Shown piece after piece: positions 33,229 to 42,429 of a stretch of 64,000 nucleotides of DNA. The position numbers were made by a program, and so were the translations under genes. Positions within the stretch are counted from its first letter, which is position 1. Every line of letters begins with the position of its first letter. Under the pieces are notes generated by a model, which was not told the DNA's origin, did no database searches, and saw nothing but the letters and a program-made list of their open reading frames with translations. The DNA is from Acidovorax sp. 106 (GTDB taxonomy: Bacteria; Pseudomonadota; Gammaproteobacteria; Burkholderiales; Burkholderiaceae_C), in the NCBI RefSeq assembly GCF_003663825.1, contig NZ_RCCC01000001.1, forward strand, positions 4,348,501-4,412,500, in the 5' to 3' direction.

Positions 33229-33278
33229 GTTGTTAATTCAAGCACGCCTTTGCGGTGCCTATGCGTAGAACGTTAGGC
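33229..33278. other. attC-like half site A
   Basis: TTAATTCAAGC (33233-33243), a short inverted repeat (GCACGCC/GGTGCC), and GTTAGGC (33272-33278). On the minus strand GCCTAAC sits after the 33333 gene, as an attC start would. The second core before the 32467 gene is not recognisable. Weak evidence for a decayed cassette boundary. Confidence 0.3.
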
Positions 33279-33332
33279 GATGGCCGCATTTAAGTAGTGC
33301 ACTTCAATGTTGCGGTTGCAGATTTCCTTGGG

Positions 33333-33806
33333 TTAAAACAAGTCATCAAAATCTTTAAAGCCTCCATGCGCTTCGTTATCTTTTTGTATTCTCTCCAAGT
33401 TGCTTTGCGCAAGTAAAAAAATTTCATTTACCTGAGGCTTTATCGCATAAAAAGCACCCCCCTTTTCCGGAGATATTAATGAATTAATCAAATTCCATAT
33501 TTCTTTGGGTCTCTCGGGATTTGGAATGGAGAAAGTAAGACACAATACAGCACGTGCAAGCCCTTCTTTATTTGGTAAAAATGTACTGCCACCATCTACC
33601 GCACAAATGTAGGAATTGACTATATCTTCAGCCTCCATAAATTCTTCGGAAAACTCATGATCATTCATGTTTAGAATTTTTTCAGCGTAGTCAAAAAATT
33701 CTTTGGGGACTAACTTATCTTTCTTGGGCACATTGCCTCCCAATTTATTGCCTAACTCAATGTTGTAGACGGCAAAACCCGGTTGATACATCCGGTACGT
33801 GACCAT
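33333..33806 (-). CDS. Hypothetical protein of a low-GC islet
   Basis: About 157 residues from ATG at 33806, or 173 from a TTG at 33854. It is acidic, Phe/Asn/Glu-rich, with no signal peptide or recognised domain. The C-terminal part (AIKPQVNEIFLLAQSNLERIQKDN) is probably helical. It is clearly A/T-rich compared with its neighbours and upstream of the nuclease-like gene. The function is unknown. Confidence 0.5.
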   Translation of the reverse strand: MVTYRMYQPGFAVYNIELGNKLGGNVPKKDKLVPKEFFDYAEKILNMNDHEFSEEFMEAEDIVNSYICAVDGGSTFLPNKEGLARAVLCLTFSIPNPERPKEIWNLINSLISPEKGGAFYAIKPQVNEIFLLAQSNLERIQKDNEAHGGFKDFDDLF

Positions 33807-33854
33807 ACATCTTTTGAAAAAATTCTCGCAACCCACTTGCCTATTGGCTTGCAA

Positions 33855-34169
33855 CTAAGGATGTTGTGTAAATCAACAGGTATAAATCTTTCATGAAACC
33901 CGGCACGCATGAAGTCGGCAAACTATAGCGCGACAGCAACTCCCGCCGAGCGCGCCTACTGCATGCTCTGTAGCACTGATCCATCTGTTTTGAATCAACG
34001 GCTGCTTTGAGATACTGCGGTCCAACCCAAGGATGCCGAGAGTGCGGCCTGCTCCTTCTGGGAATCTGAGAAAGACCTCCTCCTATGCAGGCTGCGAGGG
34101 CATATTTTCATGGGTTGGGTACCTGCAGTTGACCGCAAGGAACACTAATGGCAACGGCAGCAGATGAGA
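33855..34169. other. Intergenic region downstream of dnaE2
   Basis: About 315 bases between the low-GC islet and the dnaE2 stop. No ORF, repeat or terminator is convincing. It may contain debris from insertion of the islet. Confidence 0.4.
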
Positions 34170-37100
34170 TTAATGAAAGTCCCGACTGCCGTGCAAAGCA
34201 CCACCCAAGCGGCCCAGCAGCGGCGTGAGGTCTTTGAACCGCTGCGCTACCAGGTGGCGGACGACGGGGGCGGGTGTGCTGGCGGTTGTCGCAGCCTCGC
34301 CCCCGCCACCAGCGTGAGAGACCGAGCCTGCGGGCCCCCCAGGCTGCTCGCTGCACTGCCACATCCCCTGCACCGCCAGCAGGCGTGACCGCAGCAGTGC
34401 GTCCCGCCAACGCTCGATGAGCGCTGGCCAGACAATCACATTCACCGGGCCGGTTTCGTCCTCCAGCGTCACAAACATGGTGCCTTTGGCTGTGCCGGGG
34501 CGCTGCCGTACCGTCACGATGCCGCAGGCGCGCACATTGCGGCCGTGGGGGGTGGACTGCAGCTGCAAGGCGGTCAGTAATTTCCAGCGCTCCAGCCGGG
34601 GGCGCAGCAGTGCCAGGGGGTGGCGGCGCAGCGTGAGGCCTGTGGCGGCGTAGTCGAAGACGATTTCCTCACCCTCATCGGCGGGGGGCAGTTCCAGCGG
34701 TGCCTCATGCACGGGCGCATCCCGCAGCAAAGGGGGCATCTGGTGCTGGGCTACGGCGTCCCACATTTGCTGGCGGCGGTGGCCCGACAAGGCGGCCAGC
34801 GCATCGGCAGCGGCCAGGGCTTGCAGATCACGGCGGTCCAGGTGGGCGCGCAGTGCCAGGTCTTCGGTGCTGCGGAATAGCCCATGGCACCCATCACTGG
34901 CGCCATTGCTGGCCCCATCGGGTCCACCAGACCCATTGGACCGACGCGCTTGCACTACCCGCTGGGCGGCTTTTTGGCTCAGGCCACTGACCAGCCGCAA
35001 GCCCAGCCGCACGGCGGGCTGTGGCGGGGCCACGCCTCGCATGCCGGGCAAGGGCCGTGGGGGTTGCAGGGGCGCAAGTGGCCCTTCCAGCGTGCAATCC
35101 CAATCGCTGTGGTTCACATCGATGGGCAGCACGCGCACGCCGTGGCGGCAGGCGTCTTGCACCAGTTGCGACGGGCCATAAAACCCCATGGGCAAGGAGT
35201 TGAGCAGCGCCGCCAAAAAGCACGCGGGCTCGTGGCACTTGAGCCAGCTGCTGCTGTAGGCCAGCAGGGCAAAGCTGTGGGCGTGGCTTTCTGGAAAGCC
35301 GTATTCGCCAAAACCCAGCATCTGCGCAAAGATGGCCTGGGCAAAGGGCAGCGCGTAGCCGTTGTGCACCATGCCGTCGATCAGGCGCTTTTCAAACTTG
35401 TGCACACCACCCGTGCGCTTCCAGGCGGCCATGGAGCGGCGCAGCGCATCAGCCTCGGCGGCAGAGAAGCTGGCGGCAATCATGGCGATTTGCATCACCT
35501 GTTCCTGAAAAATCGGCACGCCCAGCGTGCGCTCCAGCGCTTCTTTCAGCGCAGGCTTTTCCAGCACCAATGCCTCACCCCGGCGCCGCCGCTCGCGCGC
35601 TTGCAGGTAGGGGTGCACCATGCCGCCCTGAATGGGGCCGGGCCGCACGATGGCGACCTCCACCACCAGGTCGTAAAACACACGCGGCTGCAGGCGCGGC
35701 AGCATGCTCATCTGGGCGCGGCTTTCAATCTGGAACACGCCCACGGTGTCGGCGGCGCAGATCATGTCGTAGGTGTGCGGGTCTTCGGCCGGGATGTCGG
35801 CCAGCCGCCAGCGCTCACCCCGCAGCACGGCGCGCAACTGAAGGCAGCGGCGCAGCGCGCTGAGCATGCCCAGCGCCAGCACGTCCACTTTCATCAGACC
35901 CATCTCGTCCAGGTCGTCCTTGTCCCACTGGATGATGGATCGGTCTGCCATGGCCGCGTTTTCAATCGGCACCAGCCGCGACAGCGGCCCCTGGGTGAGC
36001 ACAAAGCCGCCCACATGCTGGCTGAGGTGGCGCGGAAACCCGTGCAGCTCGCCCGCCAGCTCTAGCCACAGCGCGGCGGTGTGCGCCCCCAGGTTGTGGC
36101 CCAGCGATGCGGCCAGGTCTTGCAGCTTGGGGCCTGCCAGTTCCTTGTCAAACCAGTGGTGCTCTTTGGCAAACGCATCTACCACCGCCGGGTGCACGCC
36201 CAGGGCCTTGCCCACGTCGCGCAGCACGCTGCGGGTGCGGTAGGTGGTAACCACGGCGGCAATGGCGGCGCGGTCGCGCCCGTATTTGCTGTAGATGTAC
36301 TGGATGACCTCTTCGCGCCGGTCGTGCTCAAAGTCCACATCGATGTCGGGCGGCTCCTTGCGGTCTTTGCTGATGAAGCGCTCAAACAGCAGGTGCGAAC
36401 GGGTGGGGTCTACCTCGGTAATGCCCAGGCAAAAGCACACGGCCGAATTGGCCGCCGAGCCGCGCCCCTGGCACAGGATGCCCTGGCTGCGTGCGTAGCG
36501 CACGATGTCGTGCACCGTCAGGAAGTACATCTCGTACTCGCAGCCTGCAATCAGCGCCAACTCGCGCTGCAGCTGGGCCTGCACCGCATCGGGCACGCCC
36601 TGGGGGTAGCGGCTGGCCGCGCCTGCGTGCGTGAGCCAGGCCAGGCCCTGAGCGGGCGTCATGCCGGGGGGCACGGTTTCTTGCGGGTATTGGTATTTGA
36701 TTTCGTCCAGGCTGAAGGTGCAGCGCTGCGCAATCTGCACCGTGGCGGCCAGCAGCTCGGGCGGGTAGATGCCGGCCAGCCGCACGCGCTGGCGCAGGTG
36801 CCGCTCGGCATGCGGCTGCAGGGCAAAGCCGCACTGCGCCACCGGCAGGCCCAGGCGCACTGCGGTAATCACATCCTGCAGCGGCTTGCGCGAGCGCACG
36901 TGCATGTGCACATCGCCCGCCGCCACCAGCGGCACCCCGGCGGCGGCGCCCGCCTGCTGCAGCGTGGCCAGCCACAGGTCGTCGTCGGGGGCCAGCAGCA
37001 GCTCGGCCACCAGCCAAAATTTTGAGAAAAATTGGGCTCTAGCGCTTTCTAATAAAGCGCTAACAGCTACTAAATTCATAGCATTTTGCGGCGTGCGCTC

Positions 37101-37538
37101 GGGCACCAGCAGCAGCTCGCAGCCTTGCAGCTGGCGCACATCGCTCATCGTCCCCATCTGGTAATGCCCCTTGGCCGCGCTGCGCCGCGCCGTGGTGATG
37201 AACTGGCACAGGTTGCCCCAGCCCTGCGCATTGCGCGCCAGTGCCACCAGCCGAAAACCAGGGTACGCAAACTCGCTGCCCACGATGAGGTGCAACCCCA
37301 GCGCCTTGGCCCGAATATGGGCACGCACCACCCCGGCCACCGAGCATTCGTCCGTCAGCGCCAGCGCGCGATAGCCCAGCGCGGCGGCGCGCTCCACCAG
37401 CTCTTGCGGGTGCGATGCGCCGCGCTGAAAGCTGAAGTTAGAGACGCAGTGCAGCTCGGCATAGTCGGGCAGCGCCCGGGCGGGCGGGCTCACCGGCTGG
37501 CCGTGAGAGGGGGTGATGGGTGGAGTGGGCTCAGCCAT
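34170..37538 (-). CDS. dnaE2: Error-prone DNA polymerase
   Basis: About 1122 residues, a C-family polymerase. The N-terminal PHP domain starts with YAELHCVSNFSFQRGASHP. Catalytic acids lie in EPPDIDVDFEHDRREEV, and a C-terminal OB fold (GIVTVRQRPGTAKGTMFVTLEDETGPVNVIVW) is present. It performs translesion synthesis with ImuA and ImuB. ATG at 37538 overlaps the imuB end by 8 bases. It is longer than usual: a dispersed repeat at 37015-37085 adds about 22 residues and a Gly/Ser/Asn-rich insert lies near the C-terminal third. Confidence 0.93.
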   Translation of the reverse strand: MAEPTPPITPSHGQPVSPPARALPDYAELHCVSNFSFQRGASHPQELVERAAALGYRALALTDECSVAGVVRAHIRAKALGLHLIVGSEFAYPGFRLVALARNAQGWGNLCQFITTARRSAAKGHYQMGTMSDVRQLQGCELLLVPERTPQNAMNLVAVSALLESARAQFFSKFWLVAELLLAPDDDLWLATLQQAGAAAGVPLVAAGDVHMHVRSRKPLQDVITAVRLGLPVAQCGFALQPHAERHLRQRVRLAGIYPPELLAATVQIAQRCTFSLDEIKYQYPQETVPPGMTPAQGLAWLTHAGAASRYPQGVPDAVQAQLQRELALIAGCEYEMYFLTVHDIVRYARSQGILCQGRGSAANSAVCFCLGITEVDPTRSHLLFERFISKDRKEPPDIDVDFEHDRREEVIQYIYSKYGRDRAAIAAVVTTYRTRSVLRDVGKALGVHPAVVDAFAKEHHWFDKELAGPKLQDLAASLGHNLGAHTAALWLELAGELHGFPRHLSQHVGGFVLTQGPLSRLVPIENAAMADRSIIQWDKDDLDEMGLMKVDVLALGMLSALRRCLQLRAVLRGERWRLADIPAEDPHTYDMICAADTVGVFQIESRAQMSMLPRLQPRVFYDLVVEVAIVRPGPIQGGMVHPYLQARERRRRGEALVLEKPALKEALERTLGVPIFQEQVMQIAMIAASFSAAEADALRRSMAAWKRTGGVHKFEKRLIDGMVHNGYALPFAQAIFAQMLGFGEYGFPESHAHSFALLAYSSSWLKCHEPACFLAALLNSLPMGFYGPSQLVQDACRHGVRVLPIDVNHSDWDCTLEGPLAPLQPPRPLPGMRGVAPPQPAVRLGLRLVSGLSQKAAQRVVQARRSNGSGGPDGASNGASDGCHGLFRSTEDLALRAHLDRRDLQALAAADALAALSGHRRQQMWDAVAQHQMPPLLRDAPVHEAPLELPPADEGEEIVFDYAATGLTLRRHPLALLRPRLERWKLLTALQLQSTPHGRNVRACGIVTVRQRPGTAKGTMFVTLEDETGPVNVIVWPALIERWRDALLRSRLLAVQGMWQCSEQPGGPAGSVSHAGGGGEAATTASTPAPVVRHLVAQRFKDLTPLLGRLGGALHGSRDFH
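37015..37085. repeat. Dispersed palindromic repeat A, inside dnaE2
   Basis: CTCTAGCGCTTTCTAATAAAGCGCTAACAG core with ATAGC ends. It is read in frame within dnaE2 and adds a hydrophobic stretch (about AMNLVAVSALLESARAQFF) in the PHP-domain region. Confidence 0.75.
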
Positions 37539-39396
37539 AAATACCGTGCAAAAACCAGCGGTCTTGCCGCGCGGGAGCACCCAAGCCTGCTCCTGCATTG
37601 GCCTGCGCTGGGGCCGATGGGGCCAACCGCTCGCGGTACACCCACACATGCCCGGCGCGCTCGTTGTGGGCCACAAAGTAGTCGCGCACCACCAGGCCAG
37701 GGGCTGGACCATGGGATGGGGTGGCGTTGCCTGCGGCGCCAGGGCCATCCGCCCCATCAGTCGTATGGGCCCTATCAGCGGCTGGGGCGCTCAACGCGGC
37801 CTCCCACCAAGCGGCCTCCAGCCGGTGCGGGCCTGCCAGCAGCCGCAGCGGGCCGTGGTAACACGGGCGGCTGCCCTGCACCGACAGGCGCTGGGGCGGG
37901 CGCAGCAGCCAGGTGGGCCACAGGCTGGCGTCTGGGGCCTGGGGGGCCGCGCCGGGCGCGGAGTGGTCGCTCTGCACCTGCGCCCCCTCCCGCCCCCACG
38001 GGTCTGCGGGCGCCGTGGACGGTGCACCTGCCCAGGTGCGCGCCGCTGGCCCAGGCCCCACTGGCGCGGCAGGCACCCCACCCCGCACCAAAGCCTGGCT
38101 GGCGGGCTGCCAGCGCTGCATGCATTCGGGCCGGTGGTCTGCCACCAGGGCCACGCACTGCACCTGCTCGGGTCCCAGGCGGGCTGACAGGCGCTCCACC
38201 CACTGGTGCCAGCTTTCGCTGCGGGCATCGTCTTGCGCACTGCGCCCTTCCCGCCCCGTGGGGGGCAACAGGCTGGCGCTGGCGTGGGGCATGGGCACGG
38301 TCTGCAATGCGCGCAGTGCGATCTGGTTGACGGGCGCGGCCAGCGGGGTGCGGGCCAGGTGCTCGGCCAGCAGGCGGCGCAGGTGGGCCAGGGCCTGCGT
38401 GGGCTGGGCCGTGCGCACGGGCAGCGCCTGCCAGGGGGGCACGGGCTTGCCGTCCACCTTGCGCAGGTCGTGGTGCCAGGCCAGCTCCAGCGCCAACACG
38501 CCCTGCTGGCGTGCCTGCAGCCAGGCCTGCAGGGCCTGCAGCAAGGCGTGGGCCGACCACAGCAGCGCATCGGCCGAGGTGGCCAGCGCGGGCAGCTCGG
38601 CCGTCAGGGCAAATACCTCGGGCAGCTCCAGCCAAGTGTGCTGGTGGGGGGCGTCGCCATAGGCACAGTCCAGCGCCCGCAGCGCGGCCGCCCCCAGCCG
38701 CCGGGCCACCCCATCGCGCGGCAAGGCACGCAACTGGCCCCAGGTGTTGCACCCCATGCGCGCCAGGCTGGCCACATGGGGGCGCAGCGCCGTCAGGGTG
38801 TGCAGGGGCAGGTCGTGCGGAATGCGCCGGGGCATGGCGTGGCGCACAGGGTGGGCCTGGGGCCCGGTGCGCTGCCCGGCCACCGGCCCCGGCACCGCCG
38901 CCAGCTGCAGGCGCAGCAGGGCCAAGGCCTGGAAGGCGGTGGGGCCTTCGGCAAACGGGGTGGTGAATGGCGTGGCGAAGGGTTCGGATGAGGATTCGGA
39001 TGAGCGCTCGGATGGGGGCTGTGCGCCGCCGCCCTCTGGCCCAGCCGGCCCGGCGACAGCACCGCCCGACGTATCGACGCCCAGCCCATCCACCCACGGC
39101 GGTGCACTGGCGTGCAATTGCGCCAGCAAGGCTGCGCGCCCGCCCCACAGGCGTTCGGTGGTCGATACCTCCAGCAGCAAGGCTTCATCCACCCGCGCCA
39201 CGCGGGGGGTAAAGCGCAGCGCCCACCAGGCCTCGGTGCCAAGCAGGCCCGGCGCGGCGCCTTGCAGCGAGGCTGGCTGCACTGTGGCGCCAGCCATCCC
39301 GGCATGCACCTTGGCACCGTACGTACTGGCTGTACCGGCTGTACTGGCCGGGAGGCCGTCAGGCGGCGGCAGGTACGGCCACGCGATCCAGTGCAT
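37531..39396 (-). CDS. imuB: ImuB, catalytically inactive Y-family polymerase homologue
   Basis: 621 residues. The palm region has LRFTPRVARVDEALLLEVSTTERLWGG, and the C-terminal region ends VRDYFVAHNERAGHVWVYRER and DRWFLHGIYG, as in ImuB. These proteins lack the full catalytic acid set and act as hubs linking the beta clamp, ImuA and DnaE2. A Ser/Pro/Thr-rich insert (about SERSSESSSEPFATPFTTPF) makes it longer than usual. ATG at 39396 follows a GGGG ribosome site; it overlaps the imuA end. Confidence 0.9.
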   Translation of the reverse strand: MHWIAWPYLPPPDGLPASTAGTASTYGAKVHAGMAGATVQPASLQGAAPGLLGTEAWWALRFTPRVARVDEALLLEVSTTERLWGGRAALLAQLHASAPPWVDGLGVDTSGGAVAGPAGPEGGGAQPPSERSSESSSEPFATPFTTPFAEGPTAFQALALLRLQLAAVPGPVAGQRTGPQAHPVRHAMPRRIPHDLPLHTLTALRPHVASLARMGCNTWGQLRALPRDGVARRLGAAALRALDCAYGDAPHQHTWLELPEVFALTAELPALATSADALLWSAHALLQALQAWLQARQQGVLALELAWHHDLRKVDGKPVPPWQALPVRTAQPTQALAHLRRLLAEHLARTPLAAPVNQIALRALQTVPMPHASASLLPPTGREGRSAQDDARSESWHQWVERLSARLGPEQVQCVALVADHRPECMQRWQPASQALVRGGVPAAPVGPGPAARTWAGAPSTAPADPWGREGAQVQSDHSAPGAAPQAPDASLWPTWLLRPPQRLSVQGSRPCYHGPLRLLAGPHRLEAAWWEAALSAPAADRAHTTDGADGPGAAGNATPSHGPAPGLVVRDYFVAHNERAGHVWVYRERLAPSAPAQANAGAGLGAPARQDRWFLHGIYG

Positions 39397-40237
39397 GCAC
39401 CACCCCTTTCCCCGCCGCCACCGCATTGCCCGGCACCGGCATCTTCGGCGGTACCTTCAGCGGGGTTGCTGCCTGCACGGGCAGGCCCTGCCCCCGCCGC
39501 TGCTGGCTGCGCGCCGCCGCAGCCGCCAGCACCTGCACCAGCCGGGCAGAGCCGCCCGGCAACACCACGGGCTGCGCCAGCGGCGGCCCCCGGCGTTTGA
39601 GCACCTGCACCTGCATCGCCAGCGGCGCGCTCGCATCGCCCTGCACCCACAGGCGCAGCGGTGCGGGCGATGCCTGCTGGCGCGCATGGGCCGGGCGCAG
39701 CACCCACAGCAGTTGCCCCATGTGGGCAGCAGCCAGCTGCAGGCGGCGCAACTGCTCGGGCAGCGCCTGCGGCAGCCAGGCCACCACGGCCAGCACATCG
39801 CGGCAGCGCAAGGCCTGCTCTGTGGCCCACAGTGCAGCGGTGGCCCTGCCGCCCGCCTGGGTGGGCCCGGGTTGCACCATGCACAAGCGCCCGGGCGGCA
39901 GCCCGGCGGCCTGCAAGGCGGGGGCGAAGGGCTCAAACGGTGGGGCCACCAGCACCACCGCCCCGGGCCGCGCCGCCGTGGCCTGTGCCAGGGCGGGCTG
40001 CAGCAGTTGCCAGGCATGGCGGCTGGGCTCGGGCTGCAGCACTTCGGTCAGCGCCCCCACGGGCCAGCCACCGCCGGGCAACTGCGCATCCAGAGCCGCA
40101 TGGCCGGTGGGCTGGGTGGCTTGTGCAGAGGCGCACGCCATGGCATCACACAGCTGGTTACCCAGCCACACCCCAGGCAGTTGCACAGGGCCTTTGGCGG
40201 GCGCACCGCGCAGGGACGCAATCGATAAGGCAGACAT
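39359..40237 (-). CDS. imuA: ImuA, RecA-like translesion synthesis accessory protein
   Basis: 292 residues. A truncated RecA/SulA-like domain includes HAALDAQLPGGGWPVGALTEV and a later ATPase-like core. The C-terminal tail is Ala/Pro-rich. It is the first gene of an imuA-imuB-dnaE2 cassette, and all three overlap. A perfect LexA box lies 62 bases upstream, so the set is SOS-induced. Confidence 0.9.
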   Translation of the reverse strand: MSALSIASLRGAPAKGPVQLPGVWLGNQLCDAMACASAQATQPTGHAALDAQLPGGGWPVGALTEVLQPEPSRHAWQLLQPALAQATAARPGAVVLVAPPFEPFAPALQAAGLPPGRLCMVQPGPTQAGGRATAALWATEQALRCRDVLAVVAWLPQALPEQLRRLQLAAAHMGQLLWVLRPAHARQQASPAPLRLWVQGDASAPLAMQVQVLKRRGPPLAQPVVLPGGSARLVQVLAAAAARSQQRRGQGLPVQAATPLKVPPKMPVPGNAVAAGKGVVHALDRVAVPAAA

Positions 40238-40298
40238 GGTGGGTGGGCTCGGTGGGGGGGTTGCGTTGCGCCCGGCGGGTGCATGGATTGCATGGTAA

Positions 40299-40314
40299 CT
40301 GTATTTTTATACAG
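40299..40314. promoter_or_regulatory. LexA (SOS) box upstream of imuA
   Basis: CTGTATTTTTATACAG fits the canonical CTGT-N8-ACAG pattern exactly. It lies between imuA and the divergent sodC and probably controls the imu cassette; sodC starts 118 bases away, so an effect there is uncertain. Confidence 0.88.
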
Positions 40315-40431
40315 TATTTTATTTAAATCCAGTACCGCTCATCCACCCACCCATGCGTGGGCCCACCAACCACAGCGCATCGCCTGCACAATGCCTGCGT
40401 TTGCCCATACCTCTCACTTCAGGAGCTTGTT

Positions 40432-40956
40432 ATGAACCCTCGCTTTGGCTTTGTTTTGGCCTCGGTGGCCATGGCCACATTGGCTGGCTGCGCCAGCTAT
40501 TCCGCAGGCCCCAGCGCCAGCGCCCAGTTGCAGGCCACCAAAGGCAACACCACCGCCGGCTCCGTGCGCTTTGTGCAAAGTGGCGATGTGGTGAAGGTGA
40601 GCGGCAAGATCATCGGCCTCAAACCCGGCGCCGAGCACGGCTTCCACATCCATGAAAAAGGCGACTGCAGCAGCGGCGACGGCATGAGCGCAGGCGGCCA
40701 CTTCAACCCCGGCGGCAAATCGCACGGCCACCATGGCATGGGCGAACACCACACCGGCGACCTGCCCAGCCTGAAGGCCGACGCCAACGGCGTGGCCCAA
40801 TTCAGCTTTGAATCACGCACCATCCGCGTGGGCAGCACCGACAACAACATCGTCGGCCGCGGCCTCATCGTGCACCGCGACCCCGACGACTACAAAACCC
40901 AGCCCACCGGCAACGCCGGGCCCCGGCTGGCCTGTGCGGTGATTGCGGCGCAATAA
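40432..40956 (+). CDS. sodC: Copper/zinc superoxide dismutase, lipoprotein
   Basis: 174 residues. A signal peptide ends in the lipobox LAGCAS. Metal ligands are in HGFHIHEKGDC, GGHFNPGGKSHGHHG and RGLIVHRDPDDY; the disulfide Cys residues are present in GDC and LACAVI. It dismutates superoxide in the periplasm. ATG at 40432 with an AGGAG site is preferred over an ORF start at 40357. A terminator follows. Confidence 0.93.
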   Translation: MNPRFGFVLASVAMATLAGCASYSAGPSASAQLQATKGNTTAGSVRFVQSGDVVKVSGKIIGLKPGAEHGFHIHEKGDCSSGDGMSAGGHFNPGGKSHGHHGMGEHHTGDLPSLKADANGVAQFSFESRTIRVGSTDNNIVGRGLIVHRDPDDYKTQPTGNAGPRLACAVIAAQ

Positions 40957-41008
40957 ACCGCGCCCGCCCTGCGCACGGCGGCGCCCCGCCTCCGCTAGCT
41001 CGACCCCA

Positions 41009-41037
41009 AGCCGCTGCCCCCTGCAGCGGCTTTTTTT
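41009..41037 (+). terminator. Terminator after sodC
   Basis: 8-bp stem AGCCGCTG/CAGCGGCT with a 7-base loop, then TTTTTT. Confidence 0.85.
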
Positions 41038-41108
41038 ATGCGCCAAAGTTCCGTGCACGGTCAGCGCACACAGGGGCTCAAACGTTGCTCATGGGTACAG
41101 GAGGAACC

Positions 41109-41732
41109 ATGAGAACAAGCACACTGATGGGAATCGCCATTTGCGCGGTCGTGATCTCTACAGCCCAAGCCCAAGTGCATCGCTGCACCAACGCAGCAGG
41201 CCACAGCATCTACACCGACACACCTTGCGCCGAAGGGCAAACCAGCAAACTGGTCGAGCGCCAAAAAAGCGCGGCAGAGATTGCCCAGGACCGCGCCAAC
41301 GCAGACGCCGCGACCGATAGAAAGTACCGGGCCCAAGCGGCCGAGCGCGCCCAGCAAGACGCACCGCCCTCCTCCCCCAGCCAAACCAGCGCCCCAACGC
41401 CCCTTGCCGCGACACCGGCCTGCAAAAATGCACAGAAAGAGATGGAGTTCGTCTCCAGCATCCGAACCCTGTCGCCCGATGAAAAGCGCATGCGCACCAA
41501 TGCCGCCATCACCAATGTGAACGCCGCCTGCGGCACCAACACACCGCTCATGCAAGAGCCGCCCAAGGTAATTGTGAAAACCAACCCCGTTATTACCCAC
41601 TGCGACAGCGGGTTCTGCTACGACGATGCTGGGGCCGTTTACAAAAAGAACAATGCAGACTCCATCACCGCTGGAGATGGCCGCGTTTGCACCAAGTCTG
41701 CGGGCTCAGCCGCAAGCTGGCGCTGCTCCTGA
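41109..41732 (+). CDS. DUF4124-like exported protein
   Basis: 207 residues. A signal peptide (MGIAICAVVISTAQA) is followed by VHRCTNAAGHSIYTDTPCAEG, the pattern of DUF4124 domains. The middle is Ala/Gln/Arg-rich, and the C-terminal part has four more Cys residues. The function is unknown. ATG at 41109 follows AGGAGG. Confidence 0.75.
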   Translation: MRTSTLMGIAICAVVISTAQAQVHRCTNAAGHSIYTDTPCAEGQTSKLVERQKSAAEIAQDRANADAATDRKYRAQAAERAQQDAPPSSPSQTSAPTPLAATPACKNAQKEMEFVSSIRTLSPDEKRMRTNAAITNVNAACGTNTPLMQEPPKVIVKTNPVITHCDSGFCYDDAGAVYKKNNADSITAGDGRVCTKSAGSAASWRCS

Positions 41733-41829
41733 GCCCACTGGCCGATCGCTGGGGTCTGCGGAATAGCCTCCGCCGGGGCGGCGATGAACGCATCAGCCGA
41801 GGCCTTCTTCGGCTGACCTCTGTGCAGGC

Positions 41830-42429
41830 TCACCCCTCGCCAGCACCCCGCTGCGCCAGCAGCGCCTGAGTCTTCGCCCACAACGCCTCAGCCCGCTCCA
41901 GCGCCTGCACGGTGTCAATGTCAGCCGCCACACCCTCGTCCTGCACTGGCACAGCCAGCCCTCGCCCCAACTGAGCCCAGTGCCGCACCACCGGCGCGGC
42001 GCCCTTCTCGCCAGACAAAGCCAGCAAGCCCTCCAGGCAATCCCGCCCAAACGCCACCGGGTGCCCCCGCTCGCCCGCAAACTCGGGCCACGCGACCACG
42101 GCCCGGTGATCCAGCAGCACCTGCGCCATGGCCTGCAGCGTGGCAGACCGCACCAGCGGTAAATCGCCCGGCAACAACAGCCAGCCCGCCGCATCCGCTG
42201 AATGGGCCGTGTGGCGCACTGCTGCGGCAATCGAATCGCCCATGCCCGGGTGCCCCGCATCCTCCACATGCCACGGCAAACCGCTGGCGCGCACGGCATC
42301 CAGCGTGTGCTGCAGCACCGGCTTGCCTGCCAGCAAGGCCTGCAGCTTGTGCACCGTGCCACCGGAGGCCTTGAAGCGTTCGCCACGGCCAGAGGCGAGG
42401 ATGAGGACAGTGGGTGGTGTCAATGGCAT
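41830..42429 (-). CDS. MocA-like molybdenum cofactor cytidylyltransferase
   Basis: 199 residues of the MobA/MocA nucleotidyltransferase family. VLILASGRGERFKASGG is the nucleotide-binding loop, and LLLPGDLPLVRS contains the metal-binding Asp. MocA-type enzymes attach CMP to molybdopterin for hydroxylases such as the iorAB products at 45828-48582, which is why MocA is preferred over MobA. The two loci are separated by the Shedu islet. Confidence 0.75.
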   Translation of the reverse strand: MPLTPPTVLILASGRGERFKASGGTVHKLQALLAGKPVLQHTLDAVRASGLPWHVEDAGHPGMGDSIAAAVRHTAHSADAAGWLLLPGDLPLVRSATLQAMAQVLLDHRAVVAWPEFAGERGHPVAFGRDCLEGLLALSGEKGAAPVVRHWAQLGRGLAVPVQDEGVAADIDTVQALERAEALWAKTQALLAQRGAGEG

